DNA of 64,000 nt from positions 6,510,001 through 6,574,000 of the forward strand of contig OX344752.2 of NCBI GenBank assembly GCA_947034885.2, written 5' to 3'. Source of the DNA: Thuidium tamariscinum. Lineage: Eukaryota; Streptophyta; Bryopsida; Hypnales; Thuidiaceae. Positions within the stretch are counted from its first letter, which is position 1; every line of letters starts with the position of its first letter. The notes under the pieces were generated by a model. It was given only the letters and a program-made list of their open reading frames with translations, made no database searches and was not told the origin of the DNA. Shown one piece after another: positions 1 to 11,455 of the stretch. The translations under genes were made by a program, and so were the position numbers.

Positions 1-27
1 TACTGCAATTCACCCCCAACGAAAAAT

Positions 28-282
28 CTACTTGCTCAAAAATTTCATTCCGGTACAGCGAGGTGAGGTTTCAAAGCGCAGAACGAGGATTACCATGGTG
101 GCGGCAACGTCAAGCTCCTGCTGCGACGCAATGCTCCAGGGAACCGCTGTAAGCGAAAAGAAAGAGTAAGGAGACTTGCCGCTGGGTTTAGGGTTCGCCG
201 CCGAGAACGGGGCTGGATCGGGACTTGGGAACGTCGATGTGCTTGCAAACCTAAAGCAGGGGCCTATGGCCTCTGATTTCAA
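28..282 (-). other. GC-richer window edge, possible 5' part of a gene leaving the window
   Basis: This stretch is clearly richer in GC than the desert to its right and is open on the minus strand for 84 codons. On that strand it carries a telomere-like CCCTAAACCC motif (plus positions about 185-196), which in plants is common in 5' leaders. A pyrimidine-rich TTACAG, typical of a splice acceptor, follows. No protein family was recognised and the ORF closes at the edge. It may be a leader exon, a promoter or a chance ORF. Confidence 0.2.
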
Positions 283-299
283 GCCTCACACTGCCCGTC

Positions 300-3191
300 A
301 CTCTGTTTGCAGCAACCAGATATGAAAGAAAAATTTATGTTTATTTTTCAGAGATGATTTCATATTACAAGTTGTAAATTTTTCAAATTTTTTTCAGAAA
401 ATTTGAAATCACTTTCAATTCTATAAGAAAAAATGAAGAAAATTCATATCAAATGTAGAATGTAAAAGAATTTGAGGTTTTCACCATGAATCTTAAGTTA
501 TAGCTTAAGACAAGCTATTTGTTTTATTTTGATTTGTTTGTTTGTTTGTCACATTGAGATCTCTTGGACTGTGTGTCCCCAAGTCGCGTGTTTGGTACTG
601 GCAGAAAGCACTTGGTGAGGAAGGGTGCAAGGACTTTGGTTCATGGCATTCCCACTCACAATGAGAAAGTTATGTATTAAATAACCAACAAGCTACAATA
701 GTGGCAAGTAGGTAATCAAATATAACCAGTTGTTCATTTTTCAATTACAACCTTTGATCTTCATGATCCAAGGGTGTAGGAAGCAAGTTGAAAGGAAAGA
801 AGATTATAAGTTGCAACTTGTGATGGTGATGATGGAAGATAGTCCATGGCATAGAGCCATGTTAGCATTGAAAAGTTGACAATTGGTTATGGATTTTTGA
901 CTTATTTTTGGTTCTAAAAAAATAAAAAATTACTTTCACTTCAGTTTTGACTATAACAACATCACATACCAGACTAGTGTATATTATAGTGTATAACATC
1001 ATGATAAAACCAAAGTTATTGTGTCATTCTAAAATTGGAATTAAACAAATCATGGTTTTGGGCCTAATGTTTATATTGCTATCAAATATTGAAATTCATG
1101 GAATTTCAATGTTTTCAACTTGAATCACCCAAAGAACAAAAAACATCCACTATGTCCTTCAAAAATTAACACTTGAAGGGCAAAGCCCCCTGAACCAAAG
1201 TAGTTATTAAAATGCTTTGATTATTAGACTAGTAGGTGCATTCTTTATTTCACACTGAACAATGAAGTCATGCATTGGACACCTTGGGTCCTCAATGTTC
1301 TTCAACAATCAACTATTACAAAAAATATAGGCCTTGTAAATAGCTATTTCACTTTCTGCAAATGTACAAATACTATAGAACAAAATTATATATATATATA
1401 TATATACATATATTCTAAATTTTTTAATAATAAATAAGATTTTAATCAAAAATTTAATAGGACTTACAAATTGACTTTCACTAGCAAGATTCTATACAAA
1501 TTTATTTGGTTTAATAATTTCAACCATTGCACATTTGTATGCACAAAAGTAGCCCTTCGAAAGCCTAAAATTTGTTCTATTGCCTAAAATGCTAAACTAG
1601 TCACTATGGAAATCATTCTTTTAGGTGTAGTGTCAACCATTTGCTTAAAACACCTAAAAACACTTATTAGAGGTCAAATTATATTATTCAAGAGAAACCT
1701 TTCATACTAAAGTCCAAAGGTAAATATTGCATTTCTATTTTACATAGATGGATTACTCTCTAGATCCATCATCCATTGGACACTTTTAGGCCTGGTATAT
1801 TGTTACAAAATAAACTTCTTAACCTTAGAATGCTTATAAAGGCAAAACTAGACTTCTAATTGACAATTAGAAGTTGCTAGACAAACTAAGACAACTTATT
1901 TTCATGTCGTATCTCTTCCTATGTGATCCTTATTCTTTTCTAGTAAACAATAATACAGAACATAATCATAAGTGACATGCATTTTTATTTATTAAATCAA
2001 GTGCGTATGCCATAAATCACAAAATGTCTTTCTAATGTATTTGGCAACTCTTACCTTTTTGCTTTTGATATGAATTTGAGATAAGAAAATGATCTTTATG
2101 GAATTTGAGCCCAACTAATGAAATGAAGTATATTTAAGTAAAGGTCTTATTTCAATTGAAAATTGAAATTTTCCTATAATTGAAAAAATTATTGGAATTT
2201 GAACATGGGGCCTATTACTATGATCTATCAATCTTCTATTTGTAAAAAAACATATGATTTTGTCTACACAATAAAAATTTTAACTATAATTTGCACAAAT
2301 GGAAAAAAATTCAGATTTTTTGGATTAATTCCAAATTAAATATGAATTTTATTTACAAAATCATGGTAATTTAACAATAAATCTAAAGAATTTATAACTT
2401 ATAGAAGACATGTGATTTCATTCCTAAAAAATTTAATTAAATAACTACCATTCAAATTTAGTTGCAATATAGCTGAAACAAAACAATAGATATTCAAGAA
2501 GATTCTATGGTTATAATTATACTTTGTCCTTCTTAGGTTAAAGGTCCAAATGTTCAAATCATTTGGGTTATGTTTTCTAACTTTTGTTAGAAAGTGGTCA
2601 TTAAAACACTATTCTAAATTGCATTTCATAATATATCTGTACAATTTGAAAAGTTTCTAATTTCCCTGGGTTCTTATAAAACTAAAAGCAAACTTGTTTT
2701 CAATAGCATCTCCTAATGAATATAAACAATAAATATGATAAATAGGTGTTTGTTGTATAATGCTAATACAAGGACATTGACATTAAGGCATGGATGTAGT
2801 AAATTGATCAATTCACTTCAACCTTCTACAATTATAAGAAATTCAATTGCTATATTTTAAACATTGTCCAATTTTAGTTGTATATGATTAATAATAAGAC
2901 TACTATGATACATCATTATGGCCATTGAAGAAATTTTCTCAATTTTTGTGATATCGTCTTATACTAAATAATATATATTATACTTATAAACCAATGGTAA
3001 ATCTTTGTCATATTTTATTTCATTTATAATTTTGATTATTCATGTCATCAATATTCATTATTCGTAGTTCTTATTATGCATTCATTTGCCATCTTGTACA
3101 CATCCTTTGGACAAGTGAAATCAACTTTAAAAACAATCAATTTTAAATGATTTACATATATTCAATCAAAATTATAATTTTTAATGAAATA
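300..3191. other. AT-rich intergenic desert
   Basis: No coding region was recognised. The sequence is AT-rich with short homopolymer runs and a (TA)n microsatellite near 1387-1406. ORFs are short and have the low-complexity composition expected by chance in AT-rich DNA. It is probably decayed repeat sequence, but no element ends could be defined. Confidence 0.6.
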
Positions 3192-3765
3192 CTACTTTTG
3201 TTCCAAAATAAATCTGGGGTATCCTAAAAATGGCTAGATTAATATATGAGTTGCTCCTATTTTTAAGGGATTGTGTAGTTAGTATAGCTTCTACTAAGCT
3301 TCACTAGGTGCAAAAAAATGGAAGTCAATAATGAAGTAGTGCATGTTGAAAACAAGCTTTGACATAGAAATTTTATTGTTGTGTTTAAAACTACTTAAGT
3401 GGTATTAATTTTATAATTTTGGAGCAACGTACATTGGTAAAGTGACATCTATTGATGTCTACTATATTAAATTCCAACAATGTTTTATAATTCAATTCCA
3501 AGAAATTCTCAACAAGAGTTTTGTTAATAGCAATTTTTGTACAATTGTAGATAGAATTCTTCACTTTTGGTTTGTTAGACGTTGTGTTTTGGTTTAATTT
3601 GCAATGATCAAGTTGTTGTATCATCTTTAGTTGTGCATATTCTTTTGCTTTAGGGTATTCAAATTAGCTTTAGTTGTTGTCCATTAAGTTAAGGAAATCC
3701 AATTTCGAATTTAATTTACCTCAAGTATATATGAAACCTTCAAGTTTATTTTGGGATGGAAGGAG
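3192..3765. mobile_element. Tc1/mariner (Stowaway-like) element with TA target site
   Basis: The left end reads CTACTTTTGTTCCAAAATAA and the inverted right end reads CTCCTTCCATCCCAAAATAA. This resembles the plant Stowaway/mariner terminus CTCCCTCCGTCCCAAAATAA. Both ends are flanked by TA, the target site of this superfamily. The interior is AT-rich; a 77-codon minus ORF inside does not resemble a mariner transposase, so the copy looks non-autonomous or decayed. Confidence 0.55.
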
Positions 3766-3767
3766 TA

Positions 3768-5540
3768 CTATATAAAATTGAAATAACCAAAATTGAATTT
3801 TATGCACTATTTCATTATGAAATCTTCCATTGTAAGCTACAAAGTTGAATAGAATAAGACTTTAAGAAGTTTTGAAGGATCTAAAATAAAATGTGCATTT
3901 GGATTTGTAAAATTGTAGTTAACTAAACGCATTATACTAAAAACAACAAGTTTTCAAAAATTATATATAATGTAACTTTGTTATTGGTACCAATATTATA
4001 AGTGTTTATTTTAGAAGTACCTTCAATAATTGTAAAATATCTACCTATACATGATGTATTCAAGAATAATTCACATGCTTGTGTTTTCATACTTACACAA
4101 TTACATCATAATTGGGAACCACTTTTGAATTATGTATGTTTTTGTAAGCAATGTAAAAATCTAAATGAAAAATACTGGTAGTTAAAAGACTACATGAATT
4201 AGAAATGTACTTCAAACATAAGATATCTTATTAAAAATTAAATCACATCTATTCAAAGTGAAAATATAGTTTGATAAAGGATTGTTGTCTTAGAAGATGT
4301 AAATAGGGCTTTCCATTAACTTGTGATAATTTAATTTTTTAATAATTACCAAACTAACTTATCAAACAACTTCAATAATTAAAATTTCTTTTTTATGAGA
4401 AGATAATGTGATAGAAAAAAAATTCTCATGTTTTATAGAATATATGGCTAAATGATACTACAAATCTATTATATTATTTTGCAATAGTATTTAAGAAATA
4501 TGACAACAATATCTTCTTTGTATTAGAAAATGACCCAAAGATTTCAAGTCATTCTAAAAACAAGAAAGATGTTAAATGAACAATTAAATTTATTTTTTTT
4601 AAATCAAAAGAAATGTTGACCAAAAAATTGTTAACAAAATCTAGGCTAGAATGAAAAGAATCAATAAGGTGATTGCAAGAAATTCTTGTCCTACTTCTTG
4701 TCTTCTTATCCCTTGATTTGGATAAGCATTTTTTTCTTATAACTTTTATATTTTATTTTAATTTTTACATAAAATTTGAAACAAAGGTACATGTTGTAGT
4801 TGCAAACATTGACTCTGCAAAAAAAAGATGGATTGGTGACTGTGGAAATCATCCATTTAGATACCAAAAGAATCATTGGTTCAAAAAAATCCAAAAGCAC
4901 TCATTGAAAGTCAAACTACAATAGAAAATTTGTGATTGCAAGAAACACTTTGTAGTATATTTTTCGGAATCTAATCTTATTCAACTAAATCTGAGTTCGA
5001 ACACTAGGGAATGAACTATGTAAGGCTAGCGTAATGTGTTCAAAGGTCACAATGTACAAATTTGCAAAACCTAGAGTCTTATTCACCCTTAATCCCACTA
5101 AAACCTAGGAAAACATTCATCCGTCCATTATAAAATGAAAGAGACTCAACATGTACGTCTCTGTCCTATCTAGTGTTCTAGGGCTTGTGACAATAGTTCT
5201 GGGACAATAGTTCAATGTGGATTGACTTGTGTATGGATGCAATGCAGGACTTAGACTTTAGTACAGCCCACTATAGTACTTTGAAAATAGTACAAATATA
5301 TGTATTCAATATTTCAAAACAAATTAGAATTAAGGGTTTGGAAAGGCTTACAATAAGTCACACCAAGGCTCTAGGACAATATGGCCAATATCAAGGGTTA
5401 GCAACTATCTGCAATACACAAAATCCAAACTTACAACATGTATATGCAATTTTCAATACAACACTCTAATAACATTGATGCAAAACAAATAATGAATTCC
5501 TAACTCCTAATTCTGACTCTCAAATGGATCAATTGCAAAC
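3768..5540. other. AT-rich intergenic desert
   Basis: No gene was recognised. The motif GTGATTGCAAGAA occurs twice in direct orientation (4669-4681 and 4932-4944). Its inverse occurs at 7891-7903 and 28520-28532, so it is part of a dispersed repeat. The short ORFs here are low complexity. Confidence 0.5.
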
Positions 5541-7903
5541 CAGGGGTATGGCCGTTCGAAAATTTTTGACCTTTATTTTAATTTGTTTTTTGTTGGTCAA
5601 ATAATTAATCAAAATGCCAAAGTTTTATACTTTTATATCCCATAACCGTGGTATCTGGTTTGATACCTGGCTATGCCCATGTCTGAAGCCCTTTACCCGT
5701 ACATCAGTTGGTACCCCGCCCTATACCCTGGCTGATATTCGTGCGATATTTGGACTAGCTAGACCGGCGGACTTCAACCCGTCAGGTTGCCGGATCTCGA
5801 TTTCCAGCCCAACCTGATGTCTGCCGAAGTCTTGCGCTGTCTTGTCGTCGCCTTCGTCTCAACGCCGAGTCTGCTCGTCGAACTGGTCGGCGCTACAGGC
5901 TGCCTTCACTGAACTTCGGCGACGCAATTTTTCGATCGATTTCTATTGAATTACAATCATGCTGCCTTGGTGATCTCGTGTGATCACACCAACTTCCCAA
6001 TTTCAATTCAATTATCAATTATCAACATTCCCGAATCCCTAATTTCAATTGCCACTCACAAACTATTGAATTCGGACTTGTCGTTTTGAAATCAGACAAA
6101 TCTGTCAAGTAATTACAACCTTCCAGTGTGCTTGATCAATTGGTTTCCAAAAATCTCCCAAATGCTGCCGAATCAATCACTGAATTTACCCTCAAGATTT
6201 TCTCCAAATCCTTCCCGTCGAGGTCGTCATCGCGGCAGTCTCTTCTAGATCCAACATCCAATCTCCCTCGGCGAATCTGACTCCTTGTTGTCGACTATTC
6301 AGTGTGCAATGACTGCTTTTAACGTTCAAATCAAGATTTTCACCGAAATCTCACTGACCTGCACAAGGCGATGACCTTCACCGAATCGGGTGCCCCTCAG
6401 TCCTGAGCGCTGGTCGCTGCAATCACCCGGTTGGTCACTCGAACCCTCTCCAGAAAATTCACGTGGCTGGTTTCCTAAATCTAGTGATGGCGATAGCTCT
6501 TCTCACAATCTGCCTTTCCAATCAATGTTATGGAATCCACTTCTTTGCTCCCGCACTCTGAATTTGAGTGCCTCTGACTCAACCACCTGACAAATGGGAC
6601 GCGCTTCTTCTTCTTCGATGTCCGCTTTCCGCCCTACAGCCTTCCCCGAATATGCAATCTTCCCCACCACAGCTCTGCTACTCAGCGCCGATTCAATCTA
6701 TGTTTCACAAACGTCCCATTCAGGACTCACAATTCCCTCAGAATCCAAGGAATTACAACACAGTGCACACACAAATTCAAAGTTGCTGCACTCAAATTAA
6801 TAATTTTGATTTTATTACATGCGCAAGGATTACGGCACTAGGAAAAATTCTACAATCGGCACTTCAGGTGAGAAGAATTGGAGAGAGAGAGAGTTTAAAA
6901 AGCAGGAGGAGGGGGTGATCGGAAGCGGGAAGACTACGCAGGCACCGCTCCCAATCACACCCGCAATCCCATCTTTCTCCTTGTCTTCTTTTCCTTATCT
7001 TTTTTTTTTCTTTATCTTTATTGCTTTTTCTTTATCTTTTCCAATTACTAATTTCTTCCCCTAATTACTACTTACTTAACCCATTTCACACTTATATGGT
7101 AAAATATAGTTCTATTTCCACTATATACTAGAAATAGAATGATATATATATATATGTATATAAAGTTTACAAAAAAAATGAAAAAGTAGCTCTAAAGATA
7201 AAAAAGTTAGACTACGCACTTGTTCTATTTGTTGTGTTTTTGTGATTTTTTGGGAGTACTTTAAAATTAGAAAAATAATTTAAAGAAAATTTTAAAAATA
7301 TGACTAACGTATATACCCTTAAGATGAAGAAAATCACTAAGGGAAATTTGTTAGAAAATTCTCTAAGTTGAAGAACTAGAAAAGTGTCAAATCTCAAGAA
7401 ATTACATATTTTGATGTTTTAATTAGGAAAAAATAGGAATTAAAAAAAAAATCTCCATTTGCAACAACTTTATAGAGATGGCCTTTCACCAAAAAACTCA
7501 CCAGAATCATTTTTTACATGTTTCAAAATGGATGTAGAAGGAGGCTCACTTTGTGAACTTCTATACCATATAAAAATAATTATTAAATTTTTTTTTTTGG
7601 CCATTAGCTATATGTCTATTAGAAGATCATCTCTTCCTAATTTCAGCTCAAAATTTGTTTTTTTGGGTGCTAAATAGTACTAAAAACCTCCAAATTGGCA
7701 AGTGTCACATAAAATTGGAGTTTAGTTTTAAATAGTTAACTATTTTAAAAATTACCAAAAATTTAGGCAAGGTGTACAATAGTCATGAGTACCATTCCTA
7801 TAAATCTTGAATCATTTAGAGTCAAAATACAAAAGTAATGGCCAAAAAATAGATCAACACAAGTCATGTGATGCAAAATAGTACAAGTGTTTCTTGCAAT
7901 CAC
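4932..7903. repeat. possible TIR-bounded repeat (19-bp inverted ends)
   Basis: GTGATTGCAAGAAACACTT at 4932-4950 is repeated exactly in inverse orientation at 7885-7903. The two copies bracket a 3-kb segment that includes the GC-rich island at 5.5-7.0 kb. This could be a non-autonomous DNA element. I could not find a convincing target-site duplication next to the motifs, and shorter copies of the motif occur elsewhere, so the pairing may be accidental. Confidence 0.25.
5541..7075. other. GC-richer island of unknown nature inside the desert
   Basis: About 1.5 kb is visibly richer in GC and in pyrimidine-rich coding-like text (TCTTCTTCTTCG, GTCGTCGCC) than the flanks. It holds several overlapping plus-strand ORFs of 60-116 codons (5614-5817, 6390-6590, 6568-6918). 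None matches a family I recognise and none continues into a convincing second exon. It ends in a T/C-rich tract near 6970-7060. It may be a solo LTR, a promoter or leader fragment, or an isolated exon cluster. Confidence 0.3.
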
Positions 7904-9431
7904 CCATCTACCCTTTCCACACAACATTTTGAGGATGAATATTTGCACTTTTGTCCTCCATCAAAAGATTCTCTATCATTCATGGGATACTAAATGTTTG
8001 TTTGTGTTTAAGGGTTAAACATACAGACATACGGAATGCCTTGAAAAATCATGAAGAAGTGGCCTACACTTATGCTTCGAAGGAAAACACTAAGTTATCT
8101 GAACACAACCATGTCACATTTGAACATTACACAGGACTCGCGAAGAAAGAATCAGATACAGGAAATCAAGGAGAAAGGGCTCACAGTAGGACAGGACAGG
8201 ACAAACAAGCAATAAGTGTTTGTACCTGGAGAAGTCTAGGAATTCTATGTTTTAGAATCAACTTACCAGTATTAGCCTTGAATTGGTGAACAACGAGTAA
8301 CTTCAATGCAGTCAACTGTCTGATATTCAATCGATTCTGAGCAGGAATTCGTCGAAGAATAATTGTATTCGACCTGTGTTTCCATCACCCCATTCCCCAC
8401 TAAGAATCGGACATTTACAGAACGTAGATTCAGTTGGAATATTTACGAAGGTCAGGAATCCTTGCTAAGAAGAAAATGCTTAAAATTATCGTGGTTGATA
8501 AAGCTAGTTTTGCGTCCGAAGTAATACAGGATTGCAAGCAGACGAAAATAAAAATAGGCATCCTTAATTTTAAGGCATACTGTAATTGCTAGAGAGAAGT
8601 CACTTACAGAGACTGAGGGAGGAAAAAGTCACGTACTCTGGTGGGTGTGATCGAGTGGTGTTGATTATAAATCCTACTATTATATTGATATGCCACTAAA
8701 AACACTACATTACTGGGACCCTGGAGAAAACACAGTGCCACGGTGGACCGAACTCAAGCTGTAAACATGGAAATCGAACGAATCTCGTCCTTTCTCGAGA
8801 TTTGCTTCTCAGTAGCTCGCAAATGGCAGCCTGGGAAATCGACGTCAAGTAATTATATTAGAACCAAACCTGAGAAACCAAGGCATACAAGTGGGTACAA
8901 CTACAATCTAAGGAGTTATTCTCTATATTCCACGTTCGTTACTAAGTAAGTTACATCCTTCAACTCTTTCCGCGACCTAGAAACAGAGCAATATTGTATT
9001 CGTACCGAGCTAGAAACTACCACGGACCACTGACTTTCAGCTAGCACGGATCAAAATGGAAATAGGTTGGAAAGATCAAGGGACCAGTGCAAGATTGGTA
9101 GAATTGTCACTCGTACAGTATACCGGAAATGAAGTACAGATCATGGATTCAAAGCACTTGCAGTATAATCTTCAATCAGTGATAATATGCACTTCTGTGT
9201 CGTGCACAAGCTCCCGTGCCCGACCTTGCAATTCGTCTTGCTACTGTTAATTTCTGACTACTTCTTCGATTATTTGACTACGGATGGTGGGCAAGGCTAT
9301 CTACTCCAATGCAGTGAACGGTGAATTTAAATTCAAGATTTTCTGCAGCCAACGCCGAAAGGTTCATACCCCTTTTACAAGAAGGTCGACTCGATACGCT
9401 TTCCACACTCAGATGTGTCCGCCGAATTCGC
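7076..9431. other. intergenic region downstream of the desaturase
   Basis: The base composition rises gradually from AT-rich (with a (TA)n run near 7142-7162) to near-genic from about 8000 on. On the minus strand a consensus donor (GTAAGT) lies just below 8265, so spliced 3' untranslated or non-coding RNA exons are possible. No protein of a known family was recognised in either strand. The final part probably includes the 3' untranslated region of the desaturase. Confidence 0.4.
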
Positions 9432-10634
9432 TCACAGGCTTTTCCGATCCGTCTGATAAAACACAATGTCGCCATCATCAGCGACGAAGTGATCCTCCTT
9501 GAAGCTCTTGAGCAAGATGGGAACGAGGTGCACAGGCACAATCCCCGACCTCTGGGGCTCCCGGTAATACTCCCCCAACAAAGGCTTCACCACCTCCGTG
9601 GCCTCACACAAATGGTAATGCGGAATCGTCGGAAACAGGTGATGCACCACATGCGTGCCGATGTCATGGTGCACTTTGTTGAACCACCCGTAGTCCCGAT
9701 CAATGGTGGACAAGCCGCCTCGCATGTAGTTCCACTCCTGGCCACGGTACCATGGCACCTTCTTCTGGTAGCCATGGTGATGCAGATACGTCACCGCGTC
9801 CAGCCACGCCACATTCACGAGATAGGGCACCAAGTAGAGCTTGAGCAGCCACAAGAAGCCGAAGTGGTTCCCAACTGATGTCAAAACAGCCACCATAGCC
9901 AGCCAGCATGCCGTGGAGGCGGTCACTTGACCCCACTCGCTCCTCTGGAACACGGCGCTACTCGGGAGGTAATGCGTGCCCGTCTTGCCGGGACTGCGCA
10001 CCCAGAGGTAAGCAGGGTACGCAAAGAGCGGCAGCGGGAACTGCGTGCGCCCAAACTTGATGAGGAGGTCGACGGTGTTGTAGATGCTCTCCGTCATGGG
10101 GTACCACGACTCGTCGTTCTCGACGTGGCCGTGGTTGGCGTGGTGCGTCCGGTGGCTGATGCGCCAGCCGTGGTAGGGCACCAGGATGAAGGAGTGCACG
10201 GCATGGCCCACGACGAGGTTCACCGTCTTGTCGCTGGAGAAGCTGCCGTGGCCGCAGTCGTGGCCCAGCACGAAAAGAGCCCAGAACATGGTCCCTTGGG
10301 CAAACCAGTAGAGAGGCCACAAAAGCCACGAGTCGAGGTAAGCAGCAATGGTGGAGAGCGTGAGCACAATGGCGACGTCCTTGAGGACGTAACTGAAGGA
10401 ATGAGACATGCTGCGCTCCCAGCAGTGCTGCGGAATGGCAGCCCGGATCTGACCGAGTGTAAAAGGCGGCTTCTTGGAGGCGTCGAAGTCTTGGGCTTCA
10501 TCAAGAATGGGCTTGGAAGCCTCAACTGGAATTACTCCAGTCACTTCGCCATTCTCGTGGATCGGCGACACTGGGTTGTTGCTGTGATCCATTGGCATGG
10601 AAAGATCGATCAAGCCAAGCTTCCTGAACCACAT
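9432..10634 (-). CDS. FAD3: omega-3 (delta-15) fatty acid desaturase, FAD3-like, single exon
   Basis: Encodes 400 aa without an intron. Membrane-bound omega-3 desaturases convert linoleoyl to alpha-linolenoyl chains; microsomal members use phosphatidylcholine lipids and cytochrome b5. All three histidine boxes are present: HDCGH at residues 125-129, HRTHH at 161-165 and HVVHH at 328-332. The last is followed by the omega-3-type context [14 protein letters not shown]. Hydrophobic stretches around 86-122 and 235-285 fit the usual membrane segments. Length is close to microsomal FAD3 (about 380-390) and shorter than plastid FAD7/8; no transit peptide is evident, so the ER is the likely site. The start at 10634 opens the frame; Met13 or Met15 are alternative starts. 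Flowering-plant FAD3 genes have several introns, so this intact single-exon copy is either the lineage's normal form or a retrocopy. Omega-3 identity is inferred from motif context, not assayed. Confidence 0.9.
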   Translation of the reverse strand: MWFRKLGLIDLSMPMDHSNNPVSPIHENGEVTGVIPVEASKPILDEAQDFDASKKPPFTLGQIRAAIPQHCWERSMSHSFSYVLKDVAIVLTLSTIAAYLDSWLLWPLYWFAQGTMFWALFVLGHDCGHGSFSSDKTVNLVVGHAVHSFILVPYHGWRISHRTHHANHGHVENDESWYPMTESIYNTVDLLIKFGRTQFPLPLFAYPAYLWVRSPGKTGTHYLPSSAVFQRSEWGQVTASTACWLAMVAVLTSVGNHFGFLWLLKLYLVPYLVNVAWLDAVTYLHHHGYQKKVPWYRGQEWNYMRGGLSTIDRDYGWFNKVHHDIGTHVVHHLFPTIPHYHLCEATEVVKPLLGEYYREPQRSGIVPVHLVPILLKSFKEDHFVADDGDIVFYQTDRKSL

Positions 10635-11455
10635 CGACCACCACCAAGGATACTGTAGTCGATCACTACTTTCAGGAGCAAGTGAGTCTCAGCATGCAGA
10701 AACGAGCACAATTATCTATAAAGAGGTCCATGGATGGGATCCGAGTTCTACTGATCTCATCGATGCAGATTGGTTGGTGTTGGAATTTTGTCAATTAACT
10801 ACTACCACCCCATCTTTCACCCTCCCCTAACAACGGGGTCATTAGTGGAAGGGAGAGCCTGCACCGTGCATCCGTTAAGATCAAGAAATCTGAGGACAAT
10901 TTTATAATTAAAATAATAACCCTGACTGTCCACTCCTTGTCGATACAACCTAGGGGCGAACTCCTGGTAACTACGGAACTACCCTGTGAAAAAGTACAAA
11001 AAGCGTGCCATGGGACGTCGTTAGTTACAATGTAGAATTAGATTCTTTGCACAAATGATGCGCATCATTTTCTCCTGCTGACCACAAACGTGAACCCAAT
11101 ACCACGCTCTAGAATTCTTCCGCCTGTGTCCCCACCCAAGAATGGGCACGGTGTCCGACTGGCGCAACTCCTCGTAATTGAACTCCCTCCAGCTAGCTAC
11201 ATGGATATGAAGACCAGTACCTGGGAGGTAAAGGATTAATGACCGATCAACTAGTATTCTGCTAAGTTGACATGTTCACACTGAGATCCTTATCGACAGG
11301 CAGAAGGCAGGGCACTCGGCAGGTTTGAATGTTTTCAAAAGATGGAAAGTCCTTCAACAACTTGAAGGCAGTGGACTGAACTAAGCACACCATTTAAGCT
11401 TAAATCTTTAATTTATAATGGACTGGGTTCAGGAAGCCAGCTTGTCCTGATCGAA
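10635..11455. promoter_or_regulatory. desaturase upstream region and PBG1 3' region
   Basis: This 0.8-kb gap lies upstream of the minus-strand desaturase start and downstream of the PBG1 stop, so it should contain the desaturase promoter and leader and the PBG1 polyadenylation region. Composition is near-genic. No further coding region was seen, and no TATA box could be assigned with confidence. Confidence 0.4.

Noticed and set aside
9321-9878. 185-codon plus-strand ORF
   Set aside because: Also a shadow of the desaturase C-terminal half; no family motif.
9927-10658. 243-codon plus-strand ORF rich in Arg/Val/His
   Set aside because: It is antisense to the desaturase, whose minus-strand frame has all three His boxes. 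The plus ORF has the composition of a shadow of GC-rich coding DNA.
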